Below are positions 1 through 11,899 of a stretch of 64,000 bases of DNA, piece by piece (position 1 is the first letter of the stretch; each line of letters begins with the position of its first letter). The stretch comes from Ephemerocybe angulata (lineage: Eukaryota; Basidiomycota; Agaricomycetes; Agaricales; Psathyrellaceae), in contig JAACJK010000125.1 in assembly GCA_013368325.1 (NCBI GenBank), forward strand, positions 1 to 64,000, in the 5' to 3' direction. Made by a program: the position numbers and the translations under genes. The notes beneath the pieces were generated by a model. It saw only the letters and a list, made by a program, of their open reading frames with translations, was not told where the DNA came from and did no database searches.

Positions 1-2382
1 ATACTCGTAAGTAACCAATCCGTTCATCTGCATATCGTCATAGCGGTACACGCGCAAGGACTCGTCCACGATACGAGCCGCGAAGTGATCGGCTCCCCAG
101 TACACAACGCCCGCCAACCTATAGCGCGCGTTACTCAGCTCTATGCTCGAATCGATTACCAGACGTTTCTAAGGTATCGAACGGTAGGAAGGGCAACTGT
201 ACGCACATCAACTGCGGGTACTCATTCTCGAGCAAGAGGTCGCCGTCACAATCACTGCACGAGCCTGCGACGGCTTCTAACGACCTGACGTATGTCGACA
301 CCTGTACGACCGAGAGAGGCTAGATCTCATATCGACATAGGGGCCAATACCCTCAAAGACACCAGTGCCAGGGGTTCTTGCATGGCAGCCCATGCATAAT
401 CGGTATGTGAGGTTTGAAGGGCTGCCGAGCTGCGAACCCCCAATGATCTGCACCAGGGAATAGAGGTCGGTCCCCGCCTGGCCCCTCGGGAAGCTATCAC
501 CTTCCGCAAGCCAGAGCCTTTCACGTATGCCGTATCTGCACTCGTTTAACGCGGCAGCTCCCCGGTCGATCGCGGCGAACATCTCGAACATGTATTCCAG
601 ATACCAGCTCGCAGGTGCGAGCTGGGAAATGAACGTCGTACTACGCGTGTACCACACGTATCTCAATATTGTAAGGAAGAATCATGGCACAGCTCCAGTC
701 AACTGAATCCCACTCCCAGCTGTCCAACCACTTCTCTCTGAACTCCTCTTGACGAGACTCGCGCGGTATTTCAGGGTCTACCCTGATTTTTTTCTTTGCA
801 CTCTCCACCAGTGCAATATGATCAGCCTTACGTTTTCTGTTACGCTTCGAGGCTTCGCTCTCCCCGGCTGACCCCTCCTTCCTCTTCCAGGTCTTGTACG
901 CTACGACTGTCGACGCTCTCAACTTTTGCACCACTTCCGCCGGGATCTCTCGGTCGTAACGACGCTTCGTGATTTCGTCTAAAGTGTCAATCATACGGAA
1001 CTCCTGTCTGAGATGGCCAGATATACCGCCTGTGAGCTTTTCCTCTTTGAAATCTCTGAGGATCGCAGTTGCTGACGCCTTAGTACCCCTCGACAGGGCA
1101 GTGTACATTGCCTGATGGTTCCGCGAACGCGTAAGATCGACCACGTTGACCTCCCGTCTTACCCTGGGAGGCATAATCAGTCATCGCGAAGTTGAGGATG
1201 ACGGGTACCTGTTGCCGGGAAACGCTGATCTTCGCGTCGTTGGGCAGGACGGCTGTAATCGCAGTGGAGATCTTCATTAGCGGCACGACATTCTCTTCGA
1301 GATAGGGTAATTTGATGGGTCTTTGGGATTGAGGAGCTCGACGAAGAGTACGTCCAATGCGAACTTTCCAGGGACCTGAGCTCACGAGAGAAGCCTCCTG
1401 ACCCTTCGTAATGCACAACTCAGTTGCGTCGTTATTCCGAATCATGACAGGCATCCCTACGCAAAGAGGCAGATGCTGGTACATGCTCGCTAGTATACGG
1501 CGGCGACGTCCAGAGAGCTTCGCGAACGGTGTCTGTCAATTTTATCTTATGTTGGGCGGGAGGTGGCGGGGCCTTCTTGCGACGACCTCTCTGACCGTTG
1601 GCCGTGCTCTGCTTGTCGATGCAGTAGAACATGAAGAGGGGCTGTTTGCTTTCGTGTGCAAAGCGTACGGCGTTCATCTCGTTTATTTGGTCCTTGTGGG
1701 TGTTCCAAGCAGTGATGATGGATACGTTACGCCATAGGGGATCCCCAAGGCTTATTGACGGATTGTTCGCAGGTATCCTCGAACGTAGGAATTCAAGATC
1801 AGCTCGGTGCATTCCTGTACCGCATTTGACAGACTTCTGAGTGGTCTTCGTCTGCATCGTCCGACTCCGTTTGCCGCATGTTCTGACGCAGAACAACAAC
1901 CGTCACAAACATGTTCCACAGAAGGAGTCCAAGGGTATTATCTTGGTCGCCCTGGACCTGGCGGGGCACTGGACCTTTGAGACTTCTCCGCTGTAGAGCG
2001 AAAGCCCCTTCGCTGGTGGTAGTTGAGCGAAGTCGCCCGCTACGATGATGTTCACTCCGCCGAAGGGGAGGTCATGCAACGTTGTGATGTCCTTCAACCT
2101 GGCATCGATCAAATACAAGTCTTGGCATGACACCATGGATATCTCGTCCATGAAGACGTAGTCGACCCTCTCATTCGCAGGCGCGCTTCATCTAGCGCTT
2201 TCCCTCCCCTGGGGCGTACGCGCGTCTATCCCCCGTAGCGACCCCAAGATAAGAGTGGTAAGTCGACCCACGCACCACCGACGCCGCCGCACCGGTGGGT
2301 GCAGTTACCACCATCCGGTTCCCTTGATTCCGCACGTCGAACCATAAACGCAACGCGTTTATAACCTGCGTCTTTCCTGTGC
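1..2382 (-). pseudogene. Helitron helicase plus C-terminal cysteine-peptidase-like domain, frameshifted remnant
   Basis: This continues the 2359-7383 gene. Reading across frames gives, in order: TGKTQVINAL (rest of Walker A), APTGAAASVV (motif Ia), VDYVFMDEISM (Walker B, about 2140-2165), GDFAQLPP (about 2030), then VGMPVMIRNND and later helicase motifs down to a conserved ALSRG block near 1095. After the helicase comes a segment starting WDSVDWSCA (about 690) and, at 60-110, GADHFAARIV. I recall this Cys...His arrangement from C-terminal peptidase-like domains of basidiomycete Helitrons. At least seven frame changes or stops occur (near 2382, 2195, 2165, 1900, 1450, 1175 and 650). It is cut by the window edge. 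Confidence 0.75.
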
Positions 2383-5300
2383 CCCCATGCCACCTATGTA
2401 CATGAGGAGCTGGTCGGCACGGGGTGACACAGAATGGTTGGCGACTATCCTGAAGGCACGCGTCTGCTCCTCATTCAGTGAGTACAGCTGCACAGTTTCA
2501 TTCAGTTGAGCGCTAACATCGGCGTCGTTCAGGTTGAAGTCAGCGTGGAAGTACGACCCTGGGACAACACGGGCGTCATTAATCACCTGCACGTCGATGT
2601 CCATGTCATCTTCCAATGCGTACTGATTTGGCACAGCAGTAGCCAGGCGCGCATTCATGACTTTCCGCCTCTCCGATGCGACGACGTCCTTCCATTTGCT
2701 TGGAGCAAATGATCGCTCCGGGGCAAACGCCCTACCAGCCATTGAGGCGGTAGACGACGCCCCGTCTACATGCCAACCAGCTGAATGGAGGACGACCTCC
2801 ACTTCCTTCATCTGATCCACCTTCTTCTGGGACCATGTACCGATCTCCTCATCCTTTGGATCGACATCCATGTCGAAGTGGTCATCCTCGTTGGGTAACT
2901 CCTCGCCCTCGTCGTCAGACCCCGCGTCTTCGTCACCATTATACTGTGCGGCTACCTGGTTCCGCAATTGTGCATGATAGTCGTCCCGGCTATCGTAGCA
3001 CTCGTGCCGGATCATAAAGTTCTGAATGATCTTCAAGTGCCGAGGTGCAAACGAATGCCTATCGAAGGCGCTCTCCCAGTCCTCCGCTGAAGACCTCAGA
3101 TCCGTGGCGACCCTCCACGGTGAGAACAAGGTGAGCATAGTGCAACAGTAATAGTTTCTGTCGTCGCTGTCTGACCTAGGGAGATGAGGGCCGATGATGT
3201 TAGGCACGACGAGCTGCATCCGCCCCACATCATATAGAACGCGGTGAGTATCTCTTAGTGGGTGCCCTTCCAAGTACTTAAGTAATTTAAGGGAGGGTTT
3301 CTTGATACCTACAACGTACTTCCGCACACTACACTGGATCCAGTCGTAAAGGCATACCGTGTCCAATTCAGCCGGGCGCATGACATAGTCATCCACGTTC
3401 GATTTACTCAGTATTCTTCCATGTGATCTGGACACCGTCACCGTGTCCGTGTCCGCCGAGGGAGTGGTATCCCCACTGTCCACGTCACTGTCGGTACCAT
3501 CCCCGTCGTCGGTTGGAGACTCGAACGACGAGGACAAATGCGGACCCTCGCAATCCATCGGGTCTCCACTTGTCTCGAACGTTTGGGTAATAGCGTCCCA
3601 TTTTTCGAGGACATAAGAGACGTAAGGCCTCCAGTAGAGTGTCACAAAGTCATGGCTAGAATAGTGATCAGGATGACCCAGCAAGTACATTGCTGCCATG
3701 GGTCCCCCAATCTCTATCTTCGAGGTTAGTGAGTTGGCCATCTTGAGTATGAGCTTGCGGGCGGCATCGTTCTCATCCTTGCTCTCATCCTTGATATCCG
3801 GGTTTCTCTCGAACACGTCATATATAGACGAGAAGATCTGGTACGTCTTGAGGCCGAACTTACTGATGTAATCCGCGATGTATCCAGCCGACGCCTTAAC
3901 GGCTGTCCCCGACGAGAGGGAAGTGCAGTCTGTGTTACATCCAAAGAGGTAGACCATCAACTCGTTCACTGTATTAATCCACGACTCGTTCTTCTTTAGA
4001 TTAATATGACCGTCAGTGTCGATAACAGTGCTCTTGAACAACTGCCTTGGAAACCTCCCAGTGCAGACATGGTCCTTATTCAGGCAACCTTTGCCAAATA
4101 CATGCTGGGTGCGGACGCCGTTCGTTATGACATCCCGCTTGTAATAACATGTATGGACATTAGAGCGGAAGAGAATGTTATCTACGGTGTCCTTGTAGTG
4201 ACCAGTCCACTCAGATAGTGCAAAGCACCCGTCGCACGTACAATCGCACGATGGGGCGTCTGCATGTTGTGACCTAGCATCCGGAGGTGGGCGGGGCAGA
4301 GCCTGCGTGGGGTCATGTACCGGGGTCTCAGATTTAACGTCCGTTTCATTGGGGAGTCCGTCTGTTTGCTGCATGTTATCGGGACGCGCTGGGTCATTGG
4401 GCGATTTAGAGTCCTTAGTGCGGAAGCGTGCCTTCATGTCGTCCATGGTGCCCGTCATGAAATCCCCTGTCTGACAGCCTTCTAGATAGGCTATTAACTC
4501 TTTCACGAAATCTGAGTCTTTGGCCATTATCCGGTCTCGGACCTGCTGAGGGGACAACGCGCAAATTATCCAAATAAGCATGTGCAGATGCAAAGTCATC
4601 CGACCCTGCTGCTCCACGGTGCCATAGTACGCAGCAGTGTGGCCGAACGCTCCCGCTCGCCCTCCGGGGTCAGCCCACCGCAGTAGGTGCTTGATGAGAA
4701 GGAGAACCATGAAGTTAAAGAACCTCGCACCTGCAACGGGGTTGTTAGATACTAGACGAGCTCTCTCCTTGTATTCTCGGATCTCCGGACTAAATGAGGT
4801 CTTTTTGTCGGCCCAATAAATACATATAGGATGTTTGTTATCCGCGGGGGACAACGTGATGAACCACGACGGTGCGCCCCTGTACGCTATGAGGGACCAT
4901 ATCTCACTCCTCATGTTCTTTTTACCAGCCAGTGACCCATAGACTGAGCTGCCGACATGGTCGATCTGATCCATGAGAGCGAAACAACTCTTTTCTTCTT
5001 CGGTCTCAGGTTTTACGGTCTCTCCCTCTTGCATTCGGACGGCTATCTCCTTCGCCACAGCTGGGTTGATGTTATGTATCCTCGCGGCGACCGAGGTGAA
5101 GTTGGCTCGTTTCATGACGATCATGCTACCGGACCGTGCTCGTTTGATCTGCTCGTCGTTGAAAGCCACAATGACGAATCGCGAGTCGGTCTGGAACCGC
5201 TTGTCATGGTACATCAGCAACCAGGTTTTCTGCGTAGACTCAGCTACTAAGCCCATCAACCTAGGATTCCCTAACCCACCGGCACCATAGGGAAATAACC

Positions 5301-7383
5301 AAGGGTAGAGCTGAGGGTAGAGCTGAGGGTTGTGGTACTTGGACTCTGGTGCGTCAGCCTGCCCCACAGCAAGAGCGCTCCCACCAGTACTGAGATGATG
5401 AACTGCTGCTGCCTTGCGGGCTGCTGTGGACATTGTCTCCAGATGACTTCCGATTAATCCGCTGACGACGAAGGGACATTTGCCGCCCTCGTCGGATTCG
5501 ACAGGCTCCTCTACAGCATCGGTTTCGTGCATGCTCGTTGCGGCAACGTTTACACTCGCTTCCGCGGCCTCTGGACGATGCACCCACCTCACGATCGGTC
5601 CACTCACAGGATACGAGTTGAGGGTGATGTGGTCAATCTGCAGATCAGTATAGTCAGCGTGATTTAGTTTTAACCACTCGAGTGCACGACCTACGGCGCT
5701 CCGACGAACGAGCATGGGAGTCCGTTCAAGGTCGTCTTCCGTCGGAGGATTAATACCCGTGAAGATAAACGCCATTACCTCATTCATCTCTGACTGTGGG
5801 GGTGGCAAGCTGTGGTAGACTTTCAGGGTGGGCAGAGCAAAGGATATAGCGTTAGCGGTCATCTTGGAGTGAGAATACCCTATGGTACCGACGCGTACTA
5901 CACATCTGTTCGTTCGGGCTCTGGCAATCAAGCACTGCTCTGCATAAGATAAGTCCGACAGAACCGACGGAACCTCCCCCACCCATAAACCATTAGCGAG
6001 CGCGTTGACCGGTCTTCGACCCTGGGCTAGACAGGAGGCGCACTTGGCGCAAACGGTGTCGACGGACTTGTCTATGACAGGTCCTGCATCGTATGTTATG
6101 GGTTCGTCGGGAGAGAGCCGCTCCTGTCGCGCGACGCCTGGTTCCACCAGAGGGTCCAGTGGACAGTCGAGAGATTCGATTGGCTTCAGTTCTGTTAGAA
6201 GGGTCAGTTGCCCACACACGGCGCAACCGGCTTCTTCAAAGCATGAAGGGCGAATATCATCGCAGAACTCTCGTATTATGGTGATCTTCTCTAAATCCGA
6301 CAAAGGTGGCGGCGGGTACGGTTTGATATTAGTGTCTTCTCCGGGTTCCAAGATGACAGTCGGCGGCACCTCCGCAGTAGTGGGCGCTGGCTGCTTGCGT
6401 TCTGTCCGTACGGGATGAAAGGTCGCCCTGTAGCGGGGGCACGTATCTGTACAAGCGTGATCACCGAGAGCTAGAAGGGTATCAGCCTTCGGCGTTCGCG
6501 CAAGGGGTTTCAGTCCATGTAACGTCGCAATCAAGCTGACCGCCGTTTTACCGGCCTTCTTCGCAATTCTCATCCAAGGTACAGCATAACACACGAGAGC
6601 GGTCCCATCCCCAACATTATCACACCTGTCCAGTGAATCTCCAGCCGGTTCCAACTTCGTCAGGCGTGCACCAAGCGCGTATGCACCTCGACAGTCCGGT
6701 GCGATGGTCCCAAACATTTCTATCTCCTCCAACGAGAATGGTTTCACGTTCTTCGTGGCATCGTCCATGTACTCCTGTCGTGGAGTCAACACCGATCGTC
6801 TGCGGGCCGCTGCGTTCTTGGGGGTGAACACGGCGCGATGAGGCTCGCAGTCGACGCAGACATGCGCTCGGAGCTGCGTTTCCACGTCCTGCCTTGGGCT
6901 GCCGCGAGGGACTTTAATACCGTGGACCGTCGAAATAGATTTCAACTCTGTGTAGTTGAAATGCGGCACTAGGGCCTCGAGAGCGACCATCAAGGAGAAA
7001 GAGTCGGGATTCTCAGCCAGAATAAGGTCCTGGTTGTGTAGCGGTGTGTAGCTGACAAGGTCATAGTAAGCGTCTGAGGGCATCCGGTTCTGGGGGTCGT
7101 CAAACACCATGTATGGCGCAAGCTCAGCCCAGGTAAACTTCCTTTCAACATGGGCCCCACCCCCGACGAGAGGGGGTCGCAGAAGATCACAGGTATCAGG
7201 TAACGGGAACGCGATGGTTCGATTCGTGGTAGAGTGCATGACAAGACGAGTCACAAATCGTAGTAGGGAGACAAGGGGCACAACGGAGCCAGGCTCGCAA
7301 TGGACTATGCCAGCAAGGAAATGGGTGGCATAGGCGTTGATCGCTAACATGACCAAACATGCCCAATTGGGCAGCGACGACAT
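2359..7383 (-). pseudogene. Helitron Rep/helicase, N-terminal 1674 codons, truncated by a frameshift in Walker A
   Basis: Single 1674-codon frame with the order expected of a fungal Helitron: cysteine-rich N-terminal region, Helitron-like N domain, then Rep. The HUH-type motif LHLHMLIW lies near residue 933, and the two-tyrosine motif YIADYISK near residue 1169, so the nickase part looks intact. The frame then enters a Pif1-type helicase and breaks inside its first motif. The translation reads IGGMG and then goes out of frame, where GGMGGTGKT is expected; the cause is a run of five C at 2382-2386 that would need six. A short internal duplication at about 5306-5335 repeats the residues PQLY in the block before WLFPYG. 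Start codon at 7383. Normal full length for such proteins is near 2000 residues or more, so this product alone would lack the helicase. Confidence 0.85.
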
Positions 7384-7494
7384 GTCTCCTCCAAGATCGG
7401 TTCGCCTTCGTGCCCATCCAAGTCAACCGTTGCGAGAAACTCTGGTAAGATATTATTGTAAAGCGCTGTCGCAACATAAGGTCGGGTATATACA

Positions 7495-7624
7495 AAGGAG
7501 TGTGTTTATGTAGTCAGACATGCGGTCGAAATAAGCGTTAAGATGAAGATGAACGAGTGAAGGAGTGTGTTTATGTAGTCAGACATGCGGTCGAAATAAG
7601 CGTAAAGATGAAGATGAACGAGTG
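7495..7624. repeat. 65-bp tandem duplication upstream of the left Helitron gene
   Basis: Two adjacent copies, 7495-7559 and 7560-7624, are identical except for one base (gttaag versus gtaaag). They lie 112-241 bases upstream of the start codon of the minus-strand Helitron gene, so they may sit in its leader or promoter. The near identity means the duplication is recent compared with the decay of the gene next to it. Confidence 0.9.
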
Positions 7625-7692
7625 TGGGGAAGGATGTAAGTACAAGCGGGTATACAACACATAACGTGCGGCGGCTTGAGTAGAAAGGAACG

Positions 7693-7827
7693 ATGTCATG
7701 GCAAATTATGGACGGGACGGTGGATGTGGGTTTGCCGTGGATACCACTGCCCTATGCTGGAGGGGTGCCCAGCAACATAACCCAGTGGATGTTGAAGCTG
7801 ACGGACCAGAACTTGGTCCTGGAATAA
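7693..7827 (+). CDS. Possible small ORF (44 aa), unknown
   Basis: A 44-codon plus-strand frame starting MSWQIMDG and containing GLPWIPLPYAGGVPSNI, ending in TAA. The composition looks protein-like, with a Pro/Gly-rich turn region followed by an amphipathic stretch, but no partner exon was found and the flanks hold stops. It could be the first exon of a lost gene. Low confidence. Confidence 0.25.
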   Translation: MSWQIMDGTVDVGLPWIPLPYAGGVPSNITQWMLKLTDQNLVLE

Positions 7828-7982
7828 TAAACCGTGATGGTGTGAGCTATGATGGCGAAGGAGTTGGTCGGAATTTCCTGCGTCCACCGAGGTAACGAAT
7901 CCAGACGGTCAAGGTCGCGGGGAAGGTTCAAGGTGAAATCGCGACAGTCGTATACGGGGACTAAGGAACATATATAGTCAGG

Positions 7983-10900
7983 TCACGTAACACGGGGGTA
8001 TCGCAGATTGGACGCACTTTCGTCATCTATCCCAAGGGTAAACGGATCCTTGGACGGTGCTCTGGCGGAGCTCGAGGACGAAGCGGTCGCGGGGCTGGGC
8101 TTAGACGGAGAATACTTTTTCGACGAAGACGCGGATTCATTATCTGATCGGCCATGCGTCAAGAAGGTATCGATGGGAGCGTGTAGGCTACTCACCTCCA
8201 AAGACGGAGCGCGTGGTAAACTGCATCTCCTCTCGCCCGACCTGGGAGGAGAGCTCCTCTTTCGAAAACGCTGCACAGACGAAACCCACCATGCGCTCGA
8301 ACTCCTGGGAATGAAACACTCCGTTCACCCTCTTCTGTTTGATACCAGTGGGCGAGGGCGCGAGGATATGCGACTCCTTTACCTGCACAGGTGCCAGACA
8401 GATCGCTACCTTCCGATCTCCAGTGTAGAGGTGGAGAACAGGGCTCGGACCCGCAAGTTCGCGAACGAGAACGTCGAGGGGCGAAATACGTGCTATGTTG
8501 ATGAAGTGCCTGTGAGACTTGAAATCGATGGCGTGGATGGCAGAGCTGCAACGATAGGGTTACAGGGGGCTACGGATAGGACAAATCACTTACTCGTAAT
8601 CGAGTTCGGGACAATCCTCTTCCCAATTCGAGAACAACATGTAACCGTCGCCTCGAATGTTCGTCCACAGCTTGAAGATGCCCCTACTAGGAACGTATAC
8701 GTTAGATAATGAGACGGGTGCAGAAGAAACAATCCAACTCACGGAAGGGGAGGGAGATTCTTATATAATTCCGCGAGCGCCGGGTCCTGCAAGTCGGTAT
8801 CCGTGACTTGACACTCGTCTGGAAGCGACCTGAGCTTGTGAAAGTAAGCGTCACCGAGAAAGGTACCTTTCCTTGGGGTGGCTGGAGTGCTGCGCTTGAT
8901 GACGGACTTGAAAGAGCGCTTGGGATTCTTGGGCGCAACGGGCGGTACCTTGGGCGCTGTAGAGGATTCCGTGGAGGGTGCGGGGGCGGGGCTAGCACCG
9001 GAGGGCGTAGCCTCCAGCGAGGCGTCCGTGCCGAGGACGGTAGATGTTTCGACGGACCGACTGGCTGCTGGGGCGGGGGCCGACTTGGACGTGCTGGCGG
9101 TCAAAGGGGTAGATGTCCTATTACCACGCGGGACAGGGGTGGACGTCAAAGGCGCAGTGGTACCCTTCTTCTTCGAGGTGGAGGCAGGGGCATAGTGCGC
9201 GGATGACTTCGGTGACGCGGAGGCAGGAGCGTTGTCGTCGTGCACCTCTGACGGGACGGGTGCCTTGCCTTTGGACGACGATTTATGGGGCGCGACCGCA
9301 GGGGTTGGGCCGACTAAGGGAGCCGACGCGGACTTGGACTTTCGCGGGTTTGGCTTGGTGGAGGATGCGGCAGGCGTGGAGGGGGGCATAGCGACATCCA
9401 ACGACGGTTGGTCTTCATGCTGAGCAGGCGTCGTCATTGCTTTGGATGGCGATCTGACACGAGCAGGTGTGGGCGACGCAGTCGTGACTGCAACAGACCG
9501 GGATTGAGTTCCGCGAGGAGGGGGACGTTCAGCGCCGTCGTTGTGGCTCGAGGTACTGGGACGGGTGGGAGGGCGCGTGCGTGCAGGTGGGGCCTTGGCG
9601 ATGGAAGGTTGAATAGCAGAGGGGGCGAGGACAGCTGGGGATGGGACCTTGACGTGGGGCTGGGTAACAGACTTCGAAGACGGCGCGGTGCGCCTCACCT
9701 TCCTCGAAGGCGTCGGGGACGGAGCGACGGGTTCACCTTCGTCCTCGTCGTCAGCAGGGGGGCGTACGACCGGGGCGGGTTCCGCAACATGGGGTTCCCT
9801 GGTGCAATGGTCAGCGAGAACGCGGAGGACGGAATTAGGAGGTCTTACTGGGGAATGTCATCGACGTCTTCGATGAAGTGCTCGTCGCCGCCCACTTCCT
9901 CACCCGGCTCCTCTGAGAGGGCGCCGGCCCCATCGTCCTCAGCCATGGAGTCTTCGCCCTCCTCAGCTGCGTCGTCTCTAAAATAACGACATTAGCAGGA
10001 AGCAGTGACACAGAAAGGTTGGGATACCGACATGAAGGGATCTTCCAGATCGTATTCGTCGACATCTTCCTCCAGGGGAGCGGACGGATGGAGCGCTGCG
10101 GACGCTTCGCCGTCGTCTGACCCGTCGACGGAACCGTTTACTCCATCTTCATCTACCTCAGCGGATTCTGACATCTCGTAGTCGGCGATTGGTTCGTCGA
10201 CACTCGCTCCGTCTTCGACCACGTCCATGTCCTGGTTGACGTCGCCCTCCAACGCCATATGGGGGGGTGCGCTAAAGTTATTTCCATGAGCTTTCGTACG
10301 TGTATATTAACATCACCAACACATACCTTGAATCGTCAACGGTCGCACACCGCGGACGTTTAGCGCTGCGAGATAAGTAAGCACTACGCGATTCAAGGGA
10401 GATGACATGCACATACTTGGGCTGATCGTCGTCGCTTTCGCCGGAGGAAGGGCCGTCCGACAGCACGGCGGTGTTCTTTGCTCGGCGTCGCTTCACTGCG
10501 GTATTGACGGAGGAGTTGATGGACCTGTTGGAACGAGCGGTCAGGGCTTGAGGCATAAGAGGATGACAGGTATGCGCACTCAGCGACGGGGACAGGGGCA
10601 GGAGCACTGCTCTTTGCGCTGGAGGCACGGGTCCTGATGATGGAGGGAGCTGAGGGCTTGACACGGTTCCTAGGCGCCCGGTTGTGGTACATCGAGTCGT
10701 CGGCGTCCATGCCTACCCCGCTAATACGCAGCACCGTTTGTAAGCAAGGCGAAAGGAGGACGAGGGGATACGCACGCATCGTCCACTGAATCGTCAGCGT
10801 CTACGACGTCGCTAGCTGCGTCGTCGTCGACTTCAACTTCGACAGTGCCTCCACCTGGCTTGAACTTGGTGACGCTAACCGGGAACAACAGTGAGACGTT

Positions 10901-11236
10901 ATCATATTCCATTCGGCTAGGTCTACTTACAATCCCTTGGAAGAGGAGCTAGAGGTACCGATTAGACGTGTTCGTACTGTAAAGCAATGGGGACCCGTAC
11001 CTTTTGGTAGGCGAAACGGTCGCCTTGACCTTGGGGGCAGCACCACGTTTCGCTTGGGGAGCCTGCCGACCCTTACCTTTGCCAGATGTCTTCTTGGAGG
11101 GCTGCGTCAGAGGAGGTTCGGCAGGTGGCGGGGTGGCATCTGGCACGTCGGTCAAGGGCGAAGATGCGCGGGGGGCAGGGGAGGGGGACCTGGACGCTAC
11201 TTCTGCGTACGTAGCCTTATTATGAAGTTGGGTCAT
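7983..11236 (-). CDS. Uncharacterised 12-exon gene, about 889 aa, between the two Helitrons
   Basis: Exons (minus strand): 11001-11236, 10931-10948, 10776-10874, 10580-10720, 10417-10524, 10327-10365, about 10032-10271, 9849-9977, 8743-9798, 8594-8686, 8196-8545, 7983-8143. The model is in frame from ATG to stop. The protein starts MTQLHNKATYAEVAS, then has a long low-complexity region: Ser/Pro/Lys, then strongly acidic stretches, then about 300 residues rich in Ser, Thr, Ala and Pro. A folded-looking C-terminal domain of about 190 residues follows, spread over the last exons (FKLWTNIRGDGYMLFSNWEE, later LHLYTGDRKVAICLAP). I do not recognise the domain. Ten of the eleven introns are phase 2. 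The donor of exon 7 (GTCGGT) is weak, and exon 10 has two usable acceptors three bases apart. It is divergent from the 11900 gene, 663 bases away. Confidence 0.65.
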
Positions 11237-11899
11237 ACTAAGGTACTTGAAAGGGCGATGATGGGGTGGAAGGAGGGTGGGGATGGGATGGGGAGGGACG
11301 AAGTTCAGAGACCCTGCAATCTATACTACCCTGATGACGCGGCTGATAACGAGGTCCGCGCAGAGAGGCGAAACAGACGGAAAGAGTCCACATGTATGCC
11401 AGGTCGATAGTAGCGTTTCAGAGGGTCGTTGGTCCGTCCGGAGAGCTTCTAGCTGGGGAGAGCGCAAGGGAGAGCGGAGCAGAAAACCGATATGGATGTA
11501 GCGCCGGGCACGGGAGCGCAAGCTGTCACATGGTCTCGGTTCCCACGAACACCCCGCCAGGACGCGAGCAGTGCCTTGGACCTTAACCTTGCGCCATATC
11601 GTGCGGACTCCTTCGCTTGCCAGGTCGCCGTTGATTTCATAGCTTAACTCTCAGCATCTTCCATGCGGCTCAGCCGGTATCAACCGCGTTAACGATGATA
11701 TCCCTGAAATACATCGGAAAACATCTCCAATCGGTTGGTGGAAGAGGGGAGGTGCAAAGGGGTCCGAATAGCGACGATTTGCACACATGGTACGTTGTGG
11801 AATAGGTACTAACGACATATTTCCCCGTCGCGTATAAGACGAGAATTTCGCCCCGTCCGGAAAACCAGCCGATCGAAACACACCCTCATCAAAGCATCC
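11237..11899. promoter_or_regulatory. Divergent intergenic region between two cargo-like genes
   Basis: This 663-base spacer separates the start codons of two head-to-head genes. It probably holds both promoters. No clear TATA box or repeat was seen. The plus-strand gene could start somewhat upstream of the ATG chosen. Confidence 0.4.

Larger units (their letters stand above)
1..7383 (-). mobile_element. Degenerate Helitron (coding remnant, runs off the left edge)
   Basis: The minus strand carries the remains of a complete Helitron Rep/helicase coding sequence, read from 7383 down past position 1. The N-terminal two thirds are still one open frame and the rest is broken by many frameshifts. 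The element's ends (5' TC, 3' hairpin plus CTRR) could not be identified, and the 3' end must lie outside the window. An upstream 65-bp tandem duplication (7495-7624) lies just before the start codon. Confidence 0.85.

Noticed and set aside
8008..8709. 233-codon plus-strand ORF
   Set aside because: It is the antisense of the last three exons of the minus-strand 889-aa gene, whose splice phases and folded-looking sequence are better supported.
9408..9986. 192-codon plus-strand ORF
   Set aside because: Shadow of the low-complexity exon of the minus-strand gene, without start context or motif.
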